Source of the DNA: Hyunsoonleella aestuarii
GTDB lineage: Bacteria; Bacteroidota; Bacteroidia; Flavobacteriales; Flavobacteriaceae
NCBI RefSeq assembly: GCF_006148925.1
Contig: NZ_VAWB01000001.1
Span: forward strand, 1,268,001 to 1,332,000
DNA length: 64,000 nt
Reading direction: 5' to 3'
Shown: piece by piece, positions 24,854 to 34,730 of the stretch
Numbering within the stretch: the first letter of the stretch is position 1
Layout: each line of letters starts with the position of its first letter
Translations under genes and position numbers: made by a program
Notes under the pieces: generated by a model
Databases searched by the model: none
Told to the model about the DNA's origin: nothing
The model's input: only the letters and a program-made list of their open reading frames with translations

Positions 24854-24861
24854 TATATTTG
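24854..24861 (+). promoter_or_regulatory. Probable -7 box of mfd
   Basis: TATATTTG matches TAnnTTTG, with a TTG near 24830 at a suitable -33 distance, and 24 bases before the GTG start. Confidence 0.6.
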
Positions 24862-24885
24862 CACCCTTTAAATGTTGTAAATTAG

Positions 24886-27800
24886 GTGAGTTCGACTAAC
24901 TTCTCGCAAACTTATTTACAGACTTTGCAAGGGCAAAATCTGCGGAATACTATTGTCCAAAATGGAACGAAAATTCATTTAAAAGGACTAGTAGGGTCTT
25001 CATTTTCGTTTGTTATTTCTGGCATTTTCAAAGAAGTGCAGAAGCCCTTTCTTTTGGTTTTTAATGACAAAGAAGAAGCTGCACATTACCTAAACGATTT
25101 AGAACAATTATTAAGTGATAATGATGTGTTGTTCTACCCTGGAAGTTATAGACGTCCTTATGATATTGAAGAAACCAATAATGCGAATGTGCTTTTACGC
25201 GCCGAAGTCTTAAATCGTATTAATTCTCAAAAAAAACCAGCAATTATCGTTACATACCCAGATGCTCTTTTTGAGCAAGTTGTAACAAGAAAAGAATTAG
25301 AGCGGCATACCCTTAAGATTGGAATTAATGATAAGCTATCAATAGATTTTATTAATGAAGTTTTATTTGAGTATCAATTTAAGCGTGTTGATTTTGTAAC
25401 AGAACCGGGAGAATTTTCCCTAAGAGGTGGAATAGTTGATGTATTCTCATTTTCGCATGATGAACCTTATCGTATTGAATTTTTTGGTGATGAGGTGGAT
25501 AGTATAAGAACCTTCGATGTTGAAACGCAGTTGTCTGTTGAACAAATTAAGAAGATCAATATCATTCCGAATGTTGCTAATAAATTGGTTGAAGAAAAGC
25601 GACAAAGCTTCCTAAAGTACATCGCCCAAAAAACAGTGGTTTGTTTAAAAAATGCCGATCTATTGTTTTCAAGAATTGACGATTTTTATGAAAAAGGAGA
25701 AGAAGCATTCAAAGGATTGTCAGAGGATATAAAACATGCTGAACCACAGGAGTTATTTTGCAATTCAGATTTACTTAAAAAGCAACTTTTAGATTTTTCC
25801 ATCATTGAATTTGGGACACAAAGTGTCTTTTGTCATTCAAAAACTGAGCTAATTGAAGTTGGAGAATGTCATGTTGTTCAATTTAACACCACCCCACAAC
25901 CTACATTCAACAAGCAATTTAATTTGTTGATTGAAGATTTAAATGGTAATCATGAAAAAGGATATACCAATTGTATTGCTTGTGTAAGTGAGCAACAAGC
26001 AAAACGTTTTCGCGATATATTTGACGATTCTAATCTCGATGTCAAAGAATATCAAACAGTTATCTTGTCATTACATCAAGGGTTTATAGACCACGATAAT
26101 AAAATAGTTTGCTATACCGATCACCAAATTTTTGAGCGCTATAATAAATTTCATCTTAAAAATGGTTATGCTAAAAAGCAAGCCATCACACTAAAAGAAC
26201 TTACAAACTTAGATATTGGCGATTATGTTACACATATTGATCATGGCATAGGGCGTTTTGGCGGACTTCAAAAAATTGATGTAGAAGGTAAAAAACAAGA
26301 AGCTATTAAATTGGTATATGGCGAACGCGACGTACTGTATTTAAGTATTCACTCGCTACATAAAATCACCAAATTTAATGGTAAAGATGGCAAACCGCCA
26401 AAAGTTTATAAACTTGGAAGTAAAGCTTGGAAAACTCTAAAGCAAAAAACCAAGGCTCGTGTAAAAGATGTTGCTTTTAATTTAATAAAGCTCTACGCCA
26501 AACGTAAAACAGAAAAAGGATATCAGTACAATCCTGATAGTTATATGCAGCATGAATTGGAAGCCTCTTTTATTTATGAAGATACTCCAGACCAAAGTAC
26601 TGCTACAGCAGATATTAAAGCGGATATGGAAAGTGAGCGTCCAATGGACAGACTCATTTGTGGCGATGTAGGATTTGGTAAAACCGAAGTGGCTATGCGT
26701 GCTGCATTTAAAGCGGTAGATAACGGTAAGCAGGTCGCGGTTTTAGTACCAACAACCATACTGGCATATCAACATTCAAGAACATTTAAACAACGCCTAA
26801 AAGACTTTCCTGTAACAGTAGATTATTTAAATCGATTTAGAACAGCCAAGGAAAAGCGTGAGACCCTAGAAAATCTTGAAAAGGGAGTAGTAGATATTAT
26901 TATTGGGACGCATCAATTGGTTAATAAAAATGTAAAGTTTAAAGATTTAGGTCTTTTAATAGTTGACGAAGAACAAAAGTTTGGAGTTACGGTAAAAGAG
27001 AAACTAAAGACCCTTAAGGACAATGTAGATGTATTAACTTTAACGGCTACACCAATACCGAGAACACTTCAGTTCAGTTTGATGGCGGCTCGAGATTTAT
27101 CGGTTATTACAACGCCTCCACCAAACCGTTATCCAATTGAGAGTCATGTGATACGTATTAATGAGGAAACCATTCGCGATGCGATTAGTTATGAAATACA
27201 AAGAGGAGGGCAAATTTTCTTCATTCATAATCGTATTGAAAATATAAAGGAAGTTGCAGGAATGATTCAGCGTTTGGTGCCAGATGCTAAAATAGGAATC
27301 GGTCATGGGCAGATGGAAGGAAAGAAGTTAGAAAGCCTAATGCTTCAATTTATGAATGGCGGTTTCGATGTTTTAGTGAGTACAACTATTGTTGAAAGTG
27401 GCTTGGATGTGCCAAACGCAAATACCATTTTTATAAATAACGCTAATAATTTTGGCTTAAGCGATTTACATCAAATGCGCGGCAGAGTAGGACGAAGCAA
27501 TAAAAAAGCGTTCTGTTATTTTATCACACCAGAATACTCTGCAATGACAGATGATGCTAGAAAACGAATTACTGCCCTGGAGCAATTTACCGAATTGGGA
27601 AGTGGTTTTAACATCGCCATGAAAGATTTAGAAATTCGTGGTGCAGGTGATCTGTTAGGTGGTGAGCAAAGCGGATTTATTAATGAAATTGGCTTTGATA
27701 CCTATCAAAAAATATTAAATGAAGCGATCGAGGAACTCAAGGAAAATGAGTTTAAATATTTATATAATGTTGACGAAACGAAAAAAGTTTATGTAAAGGA

Positions 27801-28257
27801 TGTCACCATCGATAGTGATTTCGAACTACTTTTTCCAGATCATTACATTAATAATATAACTGAACGATTAAATCTATACACGCAACTTAATAATATAAAA
27901 ACAGAGGAAGAATTACATACTTTTGAGTCCGAATTAATAGATCGTTTTGGAGAATTACCAATACAAGTGACCGATTTATTAAATAGTGTCCAAATAAAGT
28001 GGATAGCTTCTAAAGTTGGGTTTGAGAAGGTGATTATGAAGCAAGGGAACCTAATAGGATATTTTATTAACGACCAACAAAGTAAATTTTATCAAAGTGC
28101 TAATTTCACCAAAGTATTGCAGTTTGTTCAATCGCATCCTAAGGCAGCTAAGATGAAAGAAAAGCAAACCCGAAATGGACTTCGTTTAATGTTAACATTT
28201 GAAAATATAAAAACAGTAGAACAAGCATTAAAAGCCCTACAACCAATTGTGGCGTAA
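24886..28257 (+). CDS. mfd: Transcription-repair coupling factor
   Basis: An 1123-residue DNA translocase that removes RNA polymerase stalled at lesions and recruits UvrA. Start is GTG (24886); an in-frame stop lies directly upstream and no ATG fits. Order: UvrB-like N-terminal domain (about 1-400), RNA-polymerase-interaction domain (about 450-530, DIGDYVTHIDHGIGRFGG), helicase domain with Walker A CGDVGFGKTEVAM, DEEQ box VDEEQKFGV, TATPIPRTLQF, motif VI QMRGRVGRS, and the C-terminal TRCF domain. Length is normal. A thioredoxin-like gene follows in 33 bases. Confidence 0.97.
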   Translation: MSSTNFSQTYLQTLQGQNLRNTIVQNGTKIHLKGLVGSSFSFVISGIFKEVQKPFLLVFNDKEEAAHYLNDLEQLLSDNDVLFYPGSYRRPYDIEETNNANVLLRAEVLNRINSQKKPAIIVTYPDALFEQVVTRKELERHTLKIGINDKLSIDFINEVLFEYQFKRVDFVTEPGEFSLRGGIVDVFSFSHDEPYRIEFFGDEVDSIRTFDVETQLSVEQIKKINIIPNVANKLVEEKRQSFLKYIAQKTVVCLKNADLLFSRIDDFYEKGEEAFKGLSEDIKHAEPQELFCNSDLLKKQLLDFSIIEFGTQSVFCHSKTELIEVGECHVVQFNTTPQPTFNKQFNLLIEDLNGNHEKGYTNCIACVSEQQAKRFRDIFDDSNLDVKEYQTVILSLHQGFIDHDNKIVCYTDHQIFERYNKFHLKNGYAKKQAITLKELTNLDIGDYVTHIDHGIGRFGGLQKIDVEGKKQEAIKLVYGERDVLYLSIHSLHKITKFNGKDGKPPKVYKLGSKAWKTLKQKTKARVKDVAFNLIKLYAKRKTEKGYQYNPDSYMQHELEASFIYEDTPDQSTATADIKADMESERPMDRLICGDVGFGKTEVAMRAAFKAVDNGKQVAVLVPTTILAYQHSRTFKQRLKDFPVTVDYLNRFRTAKEKRETLENLEKGVVDIIIGTHQLVNKNVKFKDLGLLIVDEEQKFGVTVKEKLKTLKDNVDVLTLTATPIPRTLQFSLMAARDLSVITTPPPNRYPIESHVIRINEETIRDAISYEIQRGGQIFFIHNRIENIKEVAGMIQRLVPDAKIGIGHGQMEGKKLESLMLQFMNGGFDVLVSTTIVESGLDVPNANTIFINNANNFGLSDLHQMRGRVGRSNKKAFCYFITPEYSAMTDDARKRITALEQFTELGSGFNIAMKDLEIRGAGDLLGGEQSGFINEIGFDTYQKILNEAIEELKENEFKYLYNVDETKKVYVKDVTIDSDFELLFPDHYINNITERLNLYTQLNNIKTEEELHTFESELIDRFGELPIQVTDLLNSVQIKWIASKVGFEKVIMKQGNLIGYFINDQQSKFYQSANFTKVLQFVQSHPKAAKMKEKQTRNGLRLMLTFENIKTVEQALKALQPIVA

Positions 28258-28290
28258 TAATTGTTTTATTAACTATAAAAGACTATAATT

Positions 28291-29628
28291 TTGCAACGTT
28301 TACTTATTATTTTTGTTTTTTTTCCGAGTTTTCTCTTAGCTCAGCACTCAATTAAAGGGGTGTTTTCTCCTAAGGAAGATTACAATTTTGCAATTCTTTA
28401 TAAAGTTACCCCTACTATATCAGAATACGTTTCTAATGCCGAGATACAAGGAGATGGAAGTTTTCAATTTCAGTTAGATTCAACCTATACGAAAGGGATT
28501 TATAGGTTAGTTTATGCTGTACCTCAAGAAGATTATAATTTCGATATTATTTACAACGGAAAAGAAGATGTTGAACTTACTTTTAACTCCGAAACTGGCG
28601 TGAAATTTGATTCCTCTCTAGAAAATAAACTCTTGGAATCTTACACAAATAGTATGTTAATGATAACCAATAGTATTGGGAATTATTTTCGAGATGAAAG
28701 CAAAGACAAGGATACATTAGCTTTAACCAAAATATTTAAAACCCAGAAAGAAACTCAGAGTAATTTTGAAGAAGCATCAAAAGGCAGTATAGCCTCTAAT
28801 TTTATAAAAGCGAATAAACCGTTTATCCCAAAATCTAGTGTAGATGTAAAAACCTATGTGCAGAAGTTGGAGAAGCACTACTTTGATCATGTAGATTTTA
28901 ATAATTCAGTGCTTCAAAGTTCTAATTTTTTAACTGAACGTATGCTTAATTATGTGTTTGGTAATGGCGCCAATTCTCAAGATGAAATAGCGAATTACAA
29001 AAAGAACATCAACACGTTATATCAAAAAATTAATAGCTCTCCAGACCATATCAAAAAGAATTTATTGTCAATTTTATGGCAACAAATGGCAGATTTGAAT
29101 ATAGAATCTGTTGCAAATTTTATTGCTGATACTTATCTCATGGATTTGGCAGTGTCCTCAAACGATCAAGAACTTTTACGTGCGCTAATATTATATAACG
29201 ATATTTCAATTGGTAAGATAGCACCCGATTTTGAGGTTGAAACAAAAGAGAAAGATAAAACCATAACAAAGAAGTTAAGTCAGTTAAATATAGCTGAAAA
29301 CTACATAGTAGTATTTTGGAGCACGACTTGCTCCCATTGTCTAGATGAAATACCTCAATTACAAAATTTCATTAAGTCTGTTGAGAAGAATAAGGTGAAA
29401 GTTGTTGCCATTGCTTTAGAAGATGAATCTTATAATTGGAAAAATTTAACTTATGATTATCCTGAATTCATTCATATTTATGGTGATGGTAAATGGAATA
29501 ACGACATAGGAAATAGGTACGGCGTTACAGCAACACCTTCTTATTTTGTGCTAAATGCAAAAAAACAAATAGTTGCAAAGCCCGAAGATTGTGACATGCT
29601 AAAGGAATACTTCCAAGATGGTAATTAG
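28291..29628 (+). CDS. Exported thioredoxin-like protein (TlpA/ResA type)
   Basis: A 445-residue periplasmic protein. It starts with TTG (28291) and a signal peptide (LLIIFVFFPSFLLAQ). A large N-terminal domain (about 20-300) of the DUF4369-like beta and helical type precedes a C-terminal thioredoxin domain (about 310-445) with the catalytic CSHC motif in FWSTTCSHCLDEIPQLQNF and the cis-proline region RYGVTATPSYFVLN. It should act as a disulphide reductase in the cell envelope. It follows mfd closely and may be read through from it. A TAATTTTG match just at the start codon is discussed among the rejected items. Confidence 0.85.
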   Translation: MQRLLIIFVFFPSFLLAQHSIKGVFSPKEDYNFAILYKVTPTISEYVSNAEIQGDGSFQFQLDSTYTKGIYRLVYAVPQEDYNFDIIYNGKEDVELTFNSETGVKFDSSLENKLLESYTNSMLMITNSIGNYFRDESKDKDTLALTKIFKTQKETQSNFEEASKGSIASNFIKANKPFIPKSSVDVKTYVQKLEKHYFDHVDFNNSVLQSSNFLTERMLNYVFGNGANSQDEIANYKKNINTLYQKINSSPDHIKKNLLSILWQQMADLNIESVANFIADTYLMDLAVSSNDQELLRALILYNDISIGKIAPDFEVETKEKDKTITKKLSQLNIAENYIVVFWSTTCSHCLDEIPQLQNFIKSVEKNKVKVVAIALEDESYNWKNLTYDYPEFIHIYGDGKWNNDIGNRYGVTATPSYFVLNAKKQIVAKPEDCDMLKEYFQDGN

Positions 29629-29988
29629 TTAAAAGTGATAAAACGCATTTTCTAAGTGCTCAATTTCATATTGCTTACCTACTTTAACTATAGCAATGAT
29701 ATCAAAACGTACTTCAACGTTTAAATTATTAACCGTTACATATTCATCAACTGCTTTAACCAGGCTCTTTATTTGTTTTGGTTTCACAAAGTCTTGTGGG
29801 TTCCCAAAATTGGTTGTTGATCGAGTTTTAACCTCTACAATAGTAAGAACGTCATCCTTATTTGCAATAATATCGACTTCTGCTTTATCAAAACGATAAT
29901 TACGTTCTGCAATGTCATAACCATTTTTAAGAAGAAAATCGACAGCAAGTTGCTCACCTTTTTTCCCAAGGTCGTTGTGTTTTCCCAT
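29629..29988 (-). CDS. yraN: YraN family protein (UPF0102)
   Basis: A 119-residue PD-(D/E)XK endonuclease-fold protein. The metal-binding core is seen as AEVDIIANKDDVLTIVEVKTR (signature EVDII and VEVKTR), after GKKGEQLAVDFLLKNGYDI. The biochemical role is not settled in the literature. It is the last gene of the long minus-strand metal operon, five bases after the second permease, and abuts the opposite thioredoxin-like gene without overlap. Confidence 0.9.
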   Translation of the reverse strand: MGKHNDLGKKGEQLAVDFLLKNGYDIAERNYRFDKAEVDIIANKDDVLTIVEVKTRSTTNFGNPQDFVKPKQIKSLVKAVDEYVTVNNLNVEVRFDIIAIVKVGKQYEIEHLENAFYHF

Positions 29989-29993
29989 AATCC

Positions 29994-31154
29994 CTATCCT
30001 CTAAATAAAAAGAAATCATCTTTCATGTCTTCAATTTGAGCATCCTCATTTGTGATAATATAATCGATGGCTTGGGAGGTGAATTCGTCGCCTTTTTCGG
30101 TTAAAGACACAATGTTATCATCAAGTTGAATCATGTTGTTTTTCAATGCTAAATCTAATACAGATTTAGAACGTACTTTTTGCCAATTAATATGTTCATT
30201 AAGGTGATTAACATGACGCTCACTTTCTTCATTATGATTTTTTAAATGCAATAAAAAGGTTAATAAAGACACTTCGGTACGTTGTTGTTTTTCTCTATAT
30301 AAAACGGCAATAACACCTTTGTTTGGAGCAAATAAGTAGACCATTAAAAACACCAAACCTAAGACAGTAGTTATAGAGCCTGCAATAGAAGCATCTAAAT
30401 AATGTGCTAGCCAATATCCAGTTATGGCACTAAGAACTCCAAAACCAATGGCATAAATAAGCATGCGTTTTAAATCGGTGGTTAAAAGATATGCTGTTGC
30501 TGCTGGAGCAATCATTAGTGCAACAACTAAAATAGCTCCTACGGCATCAAAAGCACCAACTGTTGTTACCGATGAAACTGTCATTAAACCATAATGAATA
30601 ATCGCTGGGGAAAAACCTAGTGATGCAGCTAAACCAGGATCAAAAGTACTTACTTTTAACTCTTTAAAAAAGGCAAATAGGAGTCCAATGGTTATTAGTA
30701 AAATGAAGCCAATAACCCACAACGACTTTGGACCAATATCAATTCCCGAAATTAAGAGCCTATCAAATGGAGCAAAAGCTAATTCGCCTAACAAAACAGC
30801 ATCTACGTCTAAATGCACATCGTTAGCATTTTTTGCAATAAGAATAACGCCTATGCTGAATAAAATAGGGAACACTAGTCCTATGGCGGTATCTTCTTTA
30901 ACCAACCCCGTTTTTTGAATGTATTCTACTAAAATGACAGTAATGATACCTGTTATGGCTGCGAGTAGAATAAGTAAGGGTGAATTTAAATCTTGTGTGA
31001 TAAAGAATCCGATAACAATTCCTGGTAAAATAGAATGACTAATAGCATCGCTAATCATAGCCATTTTTCGAAGCACCAAGAAAGTGCCTGGAATAGCACA
31101 AGAAATCGCTACTAAACTGGCAATAAGCTGTATTTCTATTTGGGCACTACTCAT
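29994..31154 (-). CDS. Metal ABC transporter permease with C-terminal winged-helix-like tail (second permease)
   Basis: A 386-residue ABC-3 family membrane protein (ZnuB/MntB-type) with eight to nine helices over about residues 5-275, including the family start LIASLVAISCAIPGTFLVLRK. The remaining ~105 residues are soluble and resemble an MntR/DtxR-type helix-turn-helix (INWQKVRSKSVLDLALKNNM, IVSLTEKGDEFTS), ending KDDFFLFRG. It is paired with the permease upstream, overlapping it by eight bases. It should import manganese or zinc with the ATPase and binding protein of the same operon. Confidence 0.9.
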   Translation of the reverse strand: MSSAQIEIQLIASLVAISCAIPGTFLVLRKMAMISDAISHSILPGIVIGFFITQDLNSPLLILLAAITGIITVILVEYIQKTGLVKEDTAIGLVFPILFSIGVILIAKNANDVHLDVDAVLLGELAFAPFDRLLISGIDIGPKSLWVIGFILLITIGLLFAFFKELKVSTFDPGLAASLGFSPAIIHYGLMTVSSVTTVGAFDAVGAILVVALMIAPAATAYLLTTDLKRMLIYAIGFGVLSAITGYWLAHYLDASIAGSITTVLGLVFLMVYLFAPNKGVIAVLYREKQQRTEVSLLTFLLHLKNHNEESERHVNHLNEHINWQKVRSKSVLDLALKNNMIQLDDNIVSLTEKGDEFTSQAIDYIITNEDAQIEDMKDDFFLFRG

Positions 31155-32274
31155 TATTTTCAGTTTGTTGATTGTACAAGTTGGACGCGGTCTTATATCC
31201 TTCTCGGGTTAAACTCCACATATTCCCGTTTAGCTGTACATAATTTTTTTGCACTAATTTTTGCAACGTACCTTTTGTAAAACCTTGAAAGTTATTTAGG
31301 ATTTTAATAGAATGTGGATGTGATATATTTTCATGAGTTTCGGCAATTCTAAACATAAATGCCAATGTTTTATGTAACTGCAAATCACGTCTGTTCTTTA
31401 TAAATCGTATTTGTTTAAATAATAAACCTCGACTTGGAGAAAATACAAAAGATATTAAAACAAAAACTCCAGCAATAATTACTATAACAGGACCAGTTGA
31501 TAAGTTGTTTTGGCTTGCACTTACTGCAGTCCCAAATACACCAGAAAAGGCACCAAATAAAGCTGATAAAAACACCATCACACTTAGTCTGTTTGTCCAT
31601 TGTCGTGCAGCAGCAGCAGGAGCAAGTAACATGGCGCTCATAAGAACTACACCCACTGTTTGAAGTCCCAAAACGATTGCTAAAACTATAAAGCTAGTTA
31701 TCAAAATGTCTATAAATTTGGTGTTGAAACCAAGTGTTTTGGTAAAGTCTGAATCAAAAAGAAGCATTTTGAATTCTTTCCAAAATAGCAATAAGATCAT
31801 TAGGCAGATGCCTGTAACTATAGCCATAAGCCAAACATCACTTTCTACTAGTGTTGCTGCTTGTCCAAACAAATACTTGTCTAATCCAGCTTGATTGGCG
31901 TTTGGTTGTTTTTGAATAAATGTAAGTAGAAGCATTCCAAAGCCAAAAAACAAGGATAAAATTAGTCCTAACGCAGTATCCGATTTCAAATGCGTTTTAC
32001 TGATAATACCTCGAATCCAAAAGGTGCCTATTAACCCGCTAACCAGAGCCCCTAATAAGAGTACATTACTGTCTTTTGCCCCTGTAATTAAAAACACAAT
32101 AGCAATACCAGGTAATGCAGCATGAGAAATAGCATCACCTAAAAGGCTTTGTTTTCTCAGTACTGCAAAACTTCCTAACATGCCAGTAACAGCACCTAGG
32201 ATTGCTGTTCCTAAGGTAATAGTTCTTAAGGTGTAGTCTGTAAAGACGAGCATTATATATTCAGTGATATCCAT
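31147..32274 (-). CDS. Metal ABC transporter permease with C-terminal winged-helix-like tail (first permease)
   Basis: A 375-residue ABC-3 permease: GTAILGAVTGMLGSFAVLRK begins the core, with QSLLGDAISHAALPGIA as the second conserved segment; eight or nine helices run to about residue 285. The last ~85 residues are cytoplasmic, resembling a winged helix (SIKILNNFQGFTKGTLQKLV, WSLTREGYKTASNLY), like the second permease. Metal-uptake permeases of many Bacteroidota have such tails. It lies two bases after the ATPase gene. Confidence 0.9.
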   Translation of the reverse strand: MDITEYIMLVFTDYTLRTITLGTAILGAVTGMLGSFAVLRKQSLLGDAISHAALPGIAIVFLITGAKDSNVLLLGALVSGLIGTFWIRGIISKTHLKSDTALGLILSLFFGFGMLLLTFIQKQPNANQAGLDKYLFGQAATLVESDVWLMAIVTGICLMILLLFWKEFKMLLFDSDFTKTLGFNTKFIDILITSFIVLAIVLGLQTVGVVLMSAMLLAPAAAARQWTNRLSVMVFLSALFGAFSGVFGTAVSASQNNLSTGPVIVIIAGVFVLISFVFSPSRGLLFKQIRFIKNRRDLQLHKTLAFMFRIAETHENISHPHSIKILNNFQGFTKGTLQKLVQKNYVQLNGNMWSLTREGYKTASNLYNQQTENNE

Positions 32275-32276
32275 AG

Positions 32277-33014
32277 CTATTCCTGAATGCTAACTTTATA
32301 ATTAATACCGTATGTTTTGGTTAAATTATCATCATTAAAAATATCCTTAACAGGACCAGTTGCGATCTTTTTTACATTTAAAAATGTAACCCAATCGAAA
32401 TATTCTGGGACGGTTTGTAAATCGTGATGTACCACGATGACTGTTTTTCCAGCTTTTCTCAAAGCTTTTAATATGTTAATAATGGCTATTTCGGTTGAAG
32501 CGTCAACACCCTGAAATGGCTCATCCATAAAATAGATTGAAGCATTTTGTACCAGAGCTCTTGCCAAAAAAATACGCTGTTGTTGTCCTCCAGACAGCTG
32601 ACTAATTTGACGATTTTTAAAAGGAAGCATACCTACTTTCTCCAATGCCTCCAGAGCTGCCTTCTTCTCCTTTTGAGTCGGGCGTTTAATCCATCCTAAA
32701 CTCCCGTATGTACCCATCATTACAACATCTAACGCTGTTGTTGGAAAATCCCAATCTACACTTCCTTTTTGGGGCACATAGGCCACTAATGAGCGTTGTT
32801 TTTCATAGGGTTTGCCATAAATGCTAACACTACCTGCAATAGGTTTTAAAATACCTAAAACAGATTTTATAAGTGTAGATTTTCCAGCGCCATTAGGTCC
32901 TACGATAGCCATAAGAACACCTTCGGGGATTTCTAAATCAATATCCCAAAGCACAGGCTTATAGTTATAAGCCACTGTTAAATCATCAATTTGTACGGCT
33001 ATTTTTTTACTCAT
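32277..33014 (-). CDS. Metal ABC transporter ATP-binding protein
   Basis: A 245-residue ABC ATPase of the Mn/Zn uptake family (MntB/ZnuC-like). Walker [10 protein letters not shown] (39-47), Q-loop [14 protein letters not shown], signature LSGGQQQR, Walker B IYFMDEPF and the switch histidine in [11 protein letters not shown] are intact. It energises the two permeases downstream. It overlaps the preceding substrate-binding protein gene by one base, so the two are translationally linked. Confidence 0.93.
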   Translation of the reverse strand: MSKKIAVQIDDLTVAYNYKPVLWDIDLEIPEGVLMAIVGPNGAGKSTLIKSVLGILKPIAGSVSIYGKPYEKQRSLVAYVPQKGSVDWDFPTTALDVVMMGTYGSLGWIKRPTQKEKKAALEALEKVGMLPFKNRQISQLSGGQQQRIFLARALVQNASIYFMDEPFQGVDASTEIAIINILKALRKAGKTVIVVHHDLQTVPEYFDWVTFLNVKKIATGPVKDIFNDDNLTKTYGINYKVSIQE

Positions 33015-33919
33015 TATTTTAATGCGTTAACTATAGTATTCACATTATACTCAAACATACCGATATAAGTTCCTTCAATAGTCCCAGCATCTCCAAGCGC
33101 ATCAGAATATAGCGATCCGCCAATGGTTACATTGTGACCTTTCGCATTTACTGCCGCTTGTAAAGCTTCAATAGTACGTTTTGGTACAGAGCTTTCTACA
33201 AAGATAGCTTTAACTCCTTTTTCAATAATAAAAGCCGATAATTTCTGTACATCTTTAACGCCAGCTTCAGTAGCTGTGGATAAACCTTGTAAGCCAACAA
33301 CTTCAAATTCGAATGATTTCCCGAAATAATTAAAAGCATCATGGGCGGTTACTAAAATACGTTTGTCCTTAGGTAAGGTTTCAATATCGGTCTGTATTTT
33401 ATGCTTCAGGTTATCTAGTCGTTTTATATAATTGCTATAATTAGCTTGAAAAACAGGTTGCTTTTCTGGCATTGTTTCAGAAAGTATTTCAGTAACAAAT
33501 AGAGTTGCTTGTTTCCAGTAATCGATATTAAACCAGATATGAGGATCGTAATTTGAGGCAAAATAGTCTGAGCCTATTAAGGTGCTTTTATCTAAAACTT
33601 CGGAAATGGCGATGGTTTTTTTGTTCTTCATTTTCTCAAAAACTTCCACCAGTTTACCTTCTAAATGCAAACCATTGTAGAAAATAATATCTGCATTAGC
33701 TAGTTTAGTTACATCACCTTCGCTAGCTTTATATAAATGTGGGTCAACACCACTGCCCATTAGTCCTTGAAGGTTTATGTGTTCGCCTCCAATATTTTTA
33801 ACCAAATCGGTAATCATGGTTGTAGTGGTTACTACATTTATTTTGTCATTAGCTTTCTTTTCGTTTTTACAACTGAAAATTAAAGCAACTGATATCAGAA
33901 GGGCAATTCTTTTGATCAT
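33014..33919 (-). CDS. Metal ABC transporter substrate-binding lipoprotein (TroA/ZnuA-like)
   Basis: A 301-residue cluster A-I solute-binding protein. The lipobox is [11 protein letters not shown] (C17), anchoring it to a membrane. Metal ligands of this family are visible: H in [13 protein letters not shown] in [12 protein letters not shown] in [15 protein letters not shown], and an acidic ligand in [11 protein letters not shown]. There is no His-rich loop between ligands, which favours manganese or iron over high-affinity zinc, though that is only a hint. Part of the MntR-type operon. Confidence 0.93.
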   Translation of the reverse strand: MIKRIALLISVALIFSCKNEKKANDKINVVTTTTMITDLVKNIGGEHINLQGLMGSGVDPHLYKASEGDVTKLANADIIFYNGLHLEGKLVEVFEKMKNKKTIAISEVLDKSTLIGSDYFASNYDPHIWFNIDYWKQATLFVTEILSETMPEKQPVFQANYSNYIKRLDNLKHKIQTDIETLPKDKRILVTAHDAFNYFGKSFEFEVVGLQGLSTATEAGVKDVQKLSAFIIEKGVKAIFVESSVPKRTIEALQAAVNAKGHNVTIGGSLYSDALGDAGTIEGTYIGMFEYNVNTIVNALK

Positions 33920-33920
33920 T

Positions 33921-34730
33921 TTAAATGGTTTTTTTATTTCTAGTATTTTTGATTCTATAGCTTAACCCGAGACCCAATAATAAATCTTGGCCATCGGTAA
34001 TACTTGTTCCAATGTAGGCGTCTAATTGTAAGTCGTCGCAAACTAGATAGGTCATCCCTGCATCCCAATAGTGGTTTGCAGAACTATCCTCTGGTAAATC
34101 TCCGTATACCTCGGCATACATCCCGAATTTTTCGGTAAGGCTATATCCGTAGGCCAAGGTGTAAATAGCTGCAGCTTCAGGGGAATCATCGCCCCATTGC
34201 GCGCCTATGTTATAGCCTAAACTGGAATTTTCACTTAGTGTATGAGAAAGTGATAATCTAAAATCTACACCTGTATATTCTGGTCTGTAATCGGTTGAAG
34301 CACTAAATACAGGAAATACATGTCCGATAAAAGCAATCTCAGGCATTGGTCCATTTTCTTCTGCAATATCTATTTTCATTCCGAGAAGCAAAGGAGATAA
34401 CCCGCTCATGACGTTATCTAGTTTATTTCCGTTTACAGTGGTTACGCCTTCAACAAAATCCCATCCTAAACGTAATTCTAGGTTATCAAGAACCCCATAC
34501 CGGATAAGCATTGTATTGTAAGTGAAGTTTTCAGACTTAATATTATTTTCTTCAAATGATTCGTACAATCCACCAGTTTCAAACTGAAGAATACCTTTTC
34601 CAACGGTTGAAGAAGCTTCAGTAGCATCTGGTCGATCTGTAACAATAGTGCCAAATTCATTTTCTTGAGATGAAATTGAAATTGTGAGTAATAAAAGTAC
34701 AGTTATGAGAATATATTTAATGGTGTTCAT
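33921..34730 (-). CDS. Outer-membrane channel of the phenol-degradation MetA-like family
   Basis: A 269-residue outer-membrane beta-barrel with a signal peptide (YILITVLLLLTISISS). The conserved start of the family is visible as GTIVTDRPDATEASSTVGKG, followed by repeated amphipathic strands (FETGGLYESF, LELRLGWDFVEGV, SLGYNIGAQWGDD, MYAEVYGDLPEDS). It sits between the MntR-like repressor and the metal-binding lipoprotein, one base from the latter, and overlaps the repressor gene by 14 bases. It is likely the outer-membrane door for the metal or its chelate; that is inferred from context. Confidence 0.8.
   Translation of the reverse strand: MNTIKYILITVLLLLTISISSQENEFGTIVTDRPDATEASSTVGKGILQFETGGLYESFEENNIKSENFTYNTMLIRYGVLDNLELRLGWDFVEGVTTVNGNKLDNVMSGLSPLLLGMKIDIAEENGPMPEIAFIGHVFPVFSASTDYRPEYTGVDFRLSLSHTLSENSSLGYNIGAQWGDDSPEAAAIYTLAYGYSLTEKFGMYAEVYGDLPEDSSANHYWDAGMTYLVCDDLQLDAYIGTSITDGQDLLLGLGLSYRIKNTRNKKTI

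Noticed and set aside
28286-28293. TAATTTTG match to the -7 box
   Set aside because: It overlaps the TTG start codon of the thioredoxin-like gene, so transcription would begin after the start; read-through from mfd is more likely.
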